NCBI GenBank assembly: GCA_029891345.1
Contig: CM056995.1
Coordinates: 81,903,895 to 81,967,894 of the forward strand
Source of the DNA: Dryococelus australis
Lineage: Eukaryota > Arthropoda > Insecta > Phasmatodea > Phasmatidae
Length of the DNA: 64,000 nt
Direction: 5' to 3'
In this document: piece after piece, positions 57,190 to 64,000 of the stretch
Numbering within the stretch: the stretch's first letter is position 1
Layout: every line of letters starts with the position of its first letter
Program-made: the position numbers and the translations under genes
The notes under the pieces: generated by a model
The model's database searches: none
What the model saw: the letters and a program-made list of their open reading frames with translations, nothing else
What the model was told of the DNA's origin: nothing

Positions 57190-58490
57190 TTACCGAGCGA
57201 TTAAATGTAGTAGGGGCAAATAATTAATTCAGTGATTTTCTTATCGCCACAGTAGTCCAGCTTAACGTGAGTGAATATTTATTACGTCTGTCCCCTCAAT
57301 TCCAGAAGTATTGGGATATTTGAAGAGACTCAGACGTAGGTCTATATTTATTTATAATATAGGCCCAATATCAATAAATTGAACTTTTTTAATGCGCCGA
57401 ATGACAATGGGAGGTAAAGAAAACAGAAGCATCTTTTAAATGACACTTGATGTTTAATAAATTATGTTTAATAAATATCAATGTAATATTATTAAACTGC
57501 AATCTCTTTTTTGCAGTGTGGCCGTCGAGGATCCTTTCGATTCAGCTCACTTGTACGGCGGGTGTTAGGTGCATTCCGAAATCGCCTTGAGGCTGGGAAA
57601 GGGTAGCAGCACGAGCGAGGCTTAAAGACCTGTCACATTGTTAAATTTTTCCCCAATCAAACTGCTTCAAGTAAAGTTAGTCAGTTAAAATTGGACGGTT
57701 CTGATGTTACCGAAACGTCATTATAGCCGCCTATTTTTTTCTGGAAAAGTTTGATGGCTCTAATTTCCATTAAATATTTTCAATATTGTACCGGTTCTGA
57801 AGTTTCTTTGATGTTTGATAAGTTCAGGCAGTCATAATCGTATATACCATAACCAGCCGTTTCTGACATCAAGAAACTTTAAAATGGCGAAAGATTTCTG
57901 GAAAAGTTATAAGGTTAAGAGCTAATTAATTTCTATAAGTTCCTTGAGCGTGAATGCTATTTGAAGAGATTATTGCACATTAATAATAAGAACTCATAGG
58001 CATTACGTTTCATTGTGCAAGAAATATCACTGATAAATAGAATTTAAATTTTGTAAATAAATGGAAACAAATAATATTATTCGTTATATTTATTTCTGCA
58101 GTGTAGGACCTACAGCATAAAAACTTTGAAAATAATTTTTGGATATAAAATCAGACTATATATATATTTTTTTTTAATTTACAGTGTGGCATTTTCAAAT
58201 ACACTAAAGATTATTTGACCAAATTTTTGGAATGGGCGAATTTGATATCCGTATTACGTATTCAAATTTTACTGTCTAATATAAAGGTTTTTTCAGTAAA
58301 ATCATGCAAAAATGAAACTGGGAATAAGGGCCATGCCACGGAACGTTTTGAGATTGGAAAGTGTTATCCGCAGGATTAGCCTAAAGAATATATGGGCGTA
58401 AACATGTGGGTGACCCATGATGTGTGTGTGGCTTTTCTCCTATCGTCCACAACGTAGCTCTGTCGTCACTACATTGCAATAGTACGTGCA
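57190..58490. other. Unannotated DNA
   Basis: A good acceptor-like CTCTTTTTTGCAG ends at 57517; the next 50 bases read AVEDPFDSAH in one frame before a stop. Support is too thin for an exon call. Confidence 0.3.
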
Positions 58491-58493
58491 TCT

Positions 58494-58912
58494 AAAGGCT
58501 GCTTGCGATAAATTGTACACTTTTGAAATCAACCATAGAAAAAAATCACTGACCTGGCATCCATGTATTTTAATGGGCGCACTGAGTCGCATACGCCCAG
58601 TCAAGTTGTTAACGACGGAGGAAAGTACTTTCTTATCTTAATGTAGAATAAAAGGTGTTAGGTAACCATTTGTGATAACTGAAAATTATTTCTTTCGCAT
58701 TCTATTTTGTTAATCATCGAAGTGTAAAAATGGGCAGATTTGTAAAGTATTTACTTTCTTAATAATTTCACAGTTTCACTTGACCTACTAATTAATAAAG
58801 TGAAGAGGCCCATTCCAATGATAATTTTACATGAGATGGAAGAATACACGACATGCATACAAGTAGATCTTAAGCAGGGCTTTCAAAAGTGCTCATTTTA
58901 CCGCGAATAGTC
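58494..58912 (-). mobile_element. MITE family E, left inverted copy
   Basis: Starts AAAGGCTGCTTGCGATAAA and ends TTTTACCGCGAATAGTCTA. It is an inverted copy of 59299-59722 along its length (GGGCGCACTGAGT, GGTAACCATTTGTGATAACT, AAGTAGATCTTAAGCAGGGC). Confidence 0.85.
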
Positions 58913-59313
58913 TATCAGCGACAGACGCAACACACTGGGGATATTTGAACGGATGCATCAGAATCTCATAAGCCTTTGCCACGCTTGAATTGAGGTTGGT
59001 AGCCGTCACTTTGAGAAACTCTTGTCAGGTATAGACTGATACGTTAACTTCGGTCCGTCAACGGCATGGCCATGCACAGTACTGCTTGTTATAGGCTGTT
59101 CACGGTAAAATAGCCTATCAGCGACAGACGCAACACACTGGGGATATTTGAACGGATGCATCAGAATCTCATAAGCCTTTGCCACGCTTGAATTGAGGTT
59201 GGTATCCGTCACTTTGAGAAACTCTTGTCAGGTATAGACTGATACGTTAACTTCGGTCCGTCAACGGCATGGCCACGCACAGTACTGCTTGTTATAGGTT
59301 GTTCACGGTAAAA
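58908..59313. repeat. Tandem duplication, 2 x 203 bp, between two E copies
   Basis: 58908-59110 and 59111-59313 are nearly identical (CAGCGACAGACGCAACACAC, GACTGATACGTTAACTTCGG). Each unit ends with an E-type terminus GGCTGTTCACGGTAAAA, suggesting the duplication used the MITE end. Confidence 0.92.
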
Positions 59314-59722
59314 TTAACATTTTTGAAAGCCTTGCTTAAGATCTACTTGTATGCAAGGTGTGTACTCCAACGCCTTATGTAAAACCAGCATTACCATGGG
59401 CCTTATCAATTTATTCATGCGTCGGTCAAATGAAACTGCGAAATTATCAATGAAGTCAATAGTTTACTAATCTTCCCATTTTTACACTTCGATGTATTAA
59501 AAAAAATAGAAAGCGATAGAGAATTTTTAAGTTATCACAAATGGTTACCTAACACCTTTTTATTTGACGTTAAGGTATGGAACTACTTTCCATCCATCGT
59601 TACCAACTTTACTGGCCGCATGTTACTCAGTGCGCCCGTTCAAATACTGTATATGCATGAAGGGAGAGTAACTTTTTTCTAAGGTTCATTTCTAAATTGC
59701 TTACTTTATCGTGAACAGCCTT
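59299..59722 (+). mobile_element. MITE family E, right copy
   Basis: Ends GGTTGTTCACGGTAAAATT and, inverted, AAAGGCTGTTCACGATAAAG. Contains TTCATGCGTCGGTCAAA and CCATCCATCGTTACCAA. It is the most complete copy here and serves as the family reference. Confidence 0.85.
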
Positions 59723-59724
59723 TA

Positions 59725-60275
59725 GCAGTGTACACACACGGTGTCAATAAAACGCGTAACCGTACTAGACATGTTTAACCCTTTGAGAAGTATGCACTTA
59801 TGTAGGTACTCGGGGCTACGTTTATATGGACATTTATTTACTCTTCAAGACAAAGCTCACACATTTATAGTTTTACAATTCCGCTAGACTTTATCGGAAT
59901 CTAATTAAAGAAATGACAACTAGTCAAAATTTCAGTTTGTAAGACTAAAACTGTACTTTTTAATAATTTTTCATATGAACACGATGGATTGTAAAACGTG
60001 TTACTTCTATCGCAATACATTAATTGGTACATATCCAACGCGTGACTTAATTGGTCGACGGGCAGCCAATAATAAACGTTGCAGAGTACAGTAGGCGTGT
60101 CCGGTAAAGCCAGGACCAATAGGACAATGGTAGGTTGAAATACTGAGACCAACCAAGATGACAAATGATATCGCTGCAATGTAAAATATAGGCAGCTCAC
60201 TTCAGACTTGTCCTCAGTGCTAGTAAATTTCTGTCATCCTTTAAGGGTTAAGCCCAAGTCCACTTTTGCTGGCTT
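59725..60275. other. Unannotated DNA
   Basis: A minus 99-codon frame (59901-60200) has no recognisable domain. It sits just beside the CpG-rich patch at 60.3 kb. Confidence 0.3.
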
Positions 60276-60279
60276 TGCG

Positions 60280-60735
60280 TACCTCACGTTCCCAGTCTCA
60301 AAAATGTTCTGCGGCGCGGCCGCGTTCGCCAGTTTCATTTCCGCACGCTTTTACTTGAAACACTCTGTATCTGAAGGAGGAAAGTGTGAGAGTGTGACTC
60401 ACGGGCTTTGCGCGCGTTGTTGACTCTGCGGACGCAAGTATTCTCGCGTGATCCCGCCGAAAACAAGAGCGGCAGCCCCGCGCGTGCGCGAGTTGCGTTG
60501 TTTATTTTGCTGGGCGGTGTCGAGGTCCTGCGAGTGTTTGCCATGGCGGCGACAAGCAACTCGCAAGGGACCCGCGGCTCGGAGAACCTCTGTGGAGTTG
60601 CCCCGCCGGAGTCGGAAAACAAGTCCCGCTAATGTGAGGAGCGGACACGAAAATAACTAGCAGGTGATATCGCGACAAGCAAACACAGTCGCCGGCGCGT
60701 GGACTGCCGCTCGACGACTTAACCCACGCGTACAT
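60280..60735 (+). promoter_or_regulatory. CpG-rich patch with Kozak-context ATG, candidate first exon
   Basis: Strongly GC- and CpG-rich (for example GCGGCGCGGCCGCG near 60312). A good-context GCCATGGCGG at about 60541 opens a 30-codon frame starting MAATSNSQGTRGSENL, then a stop; a GTGAGG donor-like site follows at 60636. Other frames are open too. This could be a promoter with a 5' exon of a gene running off to the right, but no downstream exon is identified. Confidence 0.3.
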
Positions 60736-60739
60736 TATC

Positions 60740-61720
60740 AGGCGGCTGTAAATCCGTGAAGTACCTCATGAGTGAACACAGGAGTCATAACTACTAAACT
60801 AGAAATGTAAAAGACACTTCCCCAAAATGTAAAATTGAAAGATGTACGCCTGTAACTATGTTTTAGAAACATCTTGAATCTATGGACGTAGGCCTAATAC
60901 GTGTTCTGCCAAAAAAATATTAATATAACACTTTTAAATTTTATACTGTACCCTAACGAGACACAAAACTTAATATTTAAGTTAAATAACTTTTCCTTCT
61001 TTGATAGTTATATTTAAATGTTTGCTTAGTCAAAAAAAAATTAATCTGCAAACACTTAGGCTTTCATCAATTATGGGTGTCAAATCACACTACTCTTGAA
61101 TATTAAGTTATTCACTGAAAAGCGTTATTTGAATACTCAAGAATATATTCAGGATATCTAGTTTCGAAAGGAGAAAAATAATCGAAATTTATAATAACTC
61201 TAGAAATCATGTAATCAGAACATTCCGTGGTTGGCTAAAATACACATAAAATTAAATTGCACCACTATTCACCTACAATTGAAAGAGTTATGTATTACTG
61301 ATTTCTTAATAAAAAAAACTCCCATTGTTAAAACTATTTTTTTGAATGATATACAAGACGTAAATTGGAAATCAACGCTTACGGAGCGTACAGGATTGGG
61401 GAGCACAACAAGAAATGATTTAACGAGGGAAAAACTGGTAATCTAAATTAACAAGAGAATGGAACTGAAACGTACCTAACAGGAAACTCTCGCTAAATGC
61501 GTCAGAATGGTTCAAAATAAAATTGTTAAAGTGAAAGGATTCGTAACGGGGTAGTAGGCACGTTTCTTCAGTGACCAAAATCGTTTCTCATCGAATTTCA
61601 AAATTCAATCGAAGGAATTAAATTTTGGAATTAAAACAAATACACTGTCTACCGAATAGTAAAATCTCTTTATAGCCTTCGTAGGCCTACGTCAAGATAC
61701 GCGGAGCAGTCTAACATGGC
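60740..61720. other. No feature recognised
   Basis: AT-rich; nothing supported. Confidence 0.35.
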
Positions 61721-61724
61721 AGCG

Positions 61725-61975
61725 CCCCGCGGTGGTGTAGTGGTTAGACTACTCACCTCCCAAAACGGCGAACTGGGATAAATTCCCGGCGGGGTCGCTC
61801 CCGGATTTTTGCATTGGGAAATCGTGTTGGGCGATACCACTGGTTGGCGGATTTTCTCGGAGATCTGGCGTTTCCCCACCCTTGAGATCTGGCGCTGCTT
61901 CCTACTCACATCGCTTCATCCTCATCGGCTCTCAAGACCTCGCTGATAAGAGCCACCCAACCTCTCCTCTCCACT
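61725..61975 (+). repeat. SINE family 1, near full length
   Basis: Head GTGGTGTAGTGGTTAGACTA, box-B-like GGGATAAATTCCC, body GATACCACTGGTTGGCGG, tail CATCGGCTCTCAAGACCTCG and AAGAGCCACCCAACC. The best copy for a family consensus. Confidence 0.88.
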
Positions 61976-62545
61976 CCACTCGAACATTGCACATTCCGCA
62001 GAAACATTTTGAATTCTGGTTTTTGGGTGGAGTGTTTATCAGGCGGTAGGAATTATCGACTCGCAATATCGTTGTCTCGTTTCCAGCTGTAATTGGCTGC
62101 AACTTGGAGTAGGGGGAGCTTTCTCCATGACTGTCTACCCCCTCCCCCCCAAATTGACGCAGTTCCTCGCTATGTAGCCTGCTTACACCATATTAAAACA
62201 TTGTAGATTTTGGTGAGCAAGCAATCCGCAAAAAGAATACAATATTTTTTTTTATGCACTCCAGTATGCATTTAGTTAAATCGTTACAGACTTGGAAGTT
62301 TATTGACTTAGAATTAAGACCGTACGGAGAAATTAGACATAGTATCTACCAGTAAGAGTGACATAATATACATATTTGCAAAGTGTTTCTTCTTGGTCGT
62401 GATGCAAATGCATAAAACACGGACAATCAGAACCAAGGATAGAAGCAGCTGGACGCACGTAAATATGGGTATAAAGAGGAAATGAGACAGTTGTATGGAC
62501 AAAAATAATGAGAGTTATGACGTGAGTGAAGAGATTTGGACGGCT
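61976..62545. other. No feature recognised
   Basis: C-rich patch at 62140-62150; otherwise nothing supported. Confidence 0.35.
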
Positions 62546-62547
62546 CT

Positions 62548-62708
62548 TAACATAGAGGTCTTGAGAGCCAATGAGGGTGATTGAGGTGTGAATGAAGCAT
62601 CGGCAGAATGAAAGGGCAGGCGAAACGGGAGATCCCCGAGAAAACCCACCAACCAACGGCATCGTCCGGCACGATTCCCACATGCGAAAATTCGGAGTGA
62701 CCCGGCGA
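62548..62708 (-). repeat. SINE family 1, 5'-truncated
   Basis: Plus-strand view: AGGTCTTGAGAGCCAATGAG, CAACGGCATCGTCCGGCACG, CACATGCGAAAATTCGGAG. The tRNA head is missing. Confidence 0.85.
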
Positions 62709-62709
62709 G

Positions 62710-63110
62710 GGAGAGAGCGATGTGTGGAGTGGTTTAGAAGTGAAGAGAAATGTAATCAAAATGAGGGAAAAATAACATTTTGGTTAGGTCACGTAATGTG
62801 TAAGAATTGTCTGAATTACAATATTATATTAGGAACGATATAGTGGGGGAAATGAGGACGGAGGCGTTCTTGGGATACTAAGAGGAATGTAAAAATCTCA
62901 GAACCGAGAATAATTGCCGACGTCCTGCTGATACCTCAAATAGGACAACTATATATATTTTTTAAGTAGTAAGTATAATATTTAGTGGCTGCAAATTCAA
63001 ACCATTTGGTATTCGTCTCCCAGCCAGCTGGTTGGGTAAGAGAAACGCTTTCGTCAGGAAGAACGGAACGTCATTAGGAAATGACACGTAGAGCAGAATG
63101 AGAGGGCGGG
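62710..63110. other. No feature recognised
   Basis: No supported feature. Confidence 0.35.
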
Positions 63111-63114
63111 AAGC

Positions 63115-63475
63115 TGCCTTAGATTCCTGGAGCGGGCCAGGCGGGAACTGTCTTCGTCTGTGCGGTATTGGCTCGGCTTCGATCAGTTTTCGGCACACGG
63201 GGATATTGAGAGGGAGAAGCCAGCGAAGATCGATGCACGTAGTAAAGGCCCCGCGGAGACTTAATTAACATTCCTAAGATAACAAGCGCTCGCTCGCGCC
63301 AGCGGCGGAACACAAAAACATCGCCTCCCCCGCACCTCCCCCTGGCGAACCCCATCGCCATCGCCACAACGCCTCCGCCACAGCCATCTTGCGGCGAGTT
63401 AGGGAAGCTCGATCTCTCAGTGTTCGCGTCAGCTGTCGACACCAATACAACAAATATTCCACTTATTAACTACCG
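63115..63475. promoter_or_regulatory. CpG-rich patch, possible promoter/5' exon
   Basis: GC- and CpG-rich. On the minus strand CCGCAAGATGGCTGTGG (about 63378-63394) puts an ATG in a YY1-like AAGATGG context typical of housekeeping starts and opens about 37 codons. Other minus frames are open through the same DNA, so the reading frame cannot be fixed. Confidence 0.28.
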
Positions 63476-63717
63476 TTAACCTACGCTGCTCGCGATAGCT
63501 GGTGCCCCGCAAGCACAAATAAATTCCCCATTTCATATACTTCATAAAGTAAAGTAAACTTTAGAATTTGATCCGCATCCATGCTGGCCGAATTAATTTA
63601 AATTTCACACACAAAAACTTTGTACCCCCGGCAATGAGTTAAATGAAACACTAGTAAAGTTGCCGCAAAAAGAATTCTCTTTCTCCTCTGCGCGTTACAC
63701 ATTTTCACTAGCAAACC

Positions 63718-63761
<44 letters not shown>

Positions 63762-64000
63762 CGCTGTGTTCTCGTCTGTGACGAGGGAAGAGCACACGTT
63801 GGCTTAGAACCAGCGTGATTCGGTCTTCTAATTAGAAGAGCAGAAAATCAATACGGATCAAAGAATCAAATTTCGAAATTTATTAGGAAAAATATACGGT
63901 TACACAGGAAAACAACAAAGTAACAAAAAAAGTGTGCTCGTGCAGGTATCAGACACGCGAAAGGTCGGTCGACGGTGGCACCACGTATTCATTACACGGC
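63476..64000. other. Unannotated end of window with poly(T)
   Basis: Contains the T39 tract at 63719-63757; no other feature. Confidence 0.4.
63719..63757. repeat. Poly(T) tract, 39 bases
   Basis: Uninterrupted; likely the poly(A) tail of a minus-strand retroelement insertion or simple expansion. Confidence 0.95.

Noticed and set aside
57517-57570. Exon of a nucleotidyltransferase-like gene (AVEDPFDSAH after a good acceptor)
   Set aside because: Only about ten residues of resemblance, then a stop; no donor or neighbouring exon.
63598-63795. Lysine-rich minus frame
   Set aside because: Its poly-lysine is the T39 tract; no other support.

Overview
The window is eukaryotic, most likely arthropod (probably insect) nuclear DNA, and almost entirely repeats and dead transposons. 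The signs are a degraded Polinton/Maverick, a Ty1/copia retrotransposon, hAT and IS630/Tc1-type relics, several tRNA-derived SINEs, many long palindromic MITEs, and poly(T), GA, CT, GT and TA tracts. There are no operons and no long intact ORFs. The order or species cannot be fixed from sequence alone. No complete host gene is visible. A few CpG-rich patches and ATG-plus-splice-donor sites are the only hints of host first exons.

Layout. 1 to about 8.9 kb: a very AT-rich, stop-riddled Polinton. On + it has an adenain-like protease, an unknown gene, an integrase with chromodomain tail and a further Polinton-type gene. On - it has a protein-primed-type DNA polymerase B facing them. 9.8-10.4 kb: a SINE and a transposase C-terminal relic. 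11.6-14.5 kb: two long TTAA-flanked palindromes and a truncated MITE. 14.5-22.3 kb: low-feature DNA with two possible first exons. 22.3-24.5 kb: SINEs and a G-rich stretch. 24.9-28.8 kb: a minus-strand copia element interrupted by a SINE with a 13-bp target duplication. 30.1-38.1 kb: SINEs, a hAT MITE with perfect 8-bp target duplication, and a cluster of TTAA-flanked palindromes, one chimeric. 38.9-44.6 kb: a 161-bp tandem duplication, a 1.4-kb palindrome, an AT-rich ORF-bearing insertion in a repeat, a foldback element and an 11-unit minisatellite of tRNA-head-like units inside a Helitron-like element. 44.7-53.4 kb: small MITEs, CpG-rich DNA, minisatellites and two abutting palindromes. 54.1-57.2 kb: a hAT element, a CAATCCTC satellite and the best coding candidate outside known transposons (minus strand, zinc-finger-like, one homopolymer frameshift, poly(A) signal). 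58.5-59.7 kb: two inverted MITEs around a 203-bp tandem duplication. 60.3-63.5 kb: CpG-rich patches and SINEs.

The most unusual theme is a set of long near-perfect palindromes (families A, B, C, D and one more). All are flanked by TTAA and, apart from B, begin with GG. One sits in a SINE whose other copies reveal the empty site. One is a chimera of two families. Two families share a core containing a nuclear-receptor-type half-site.
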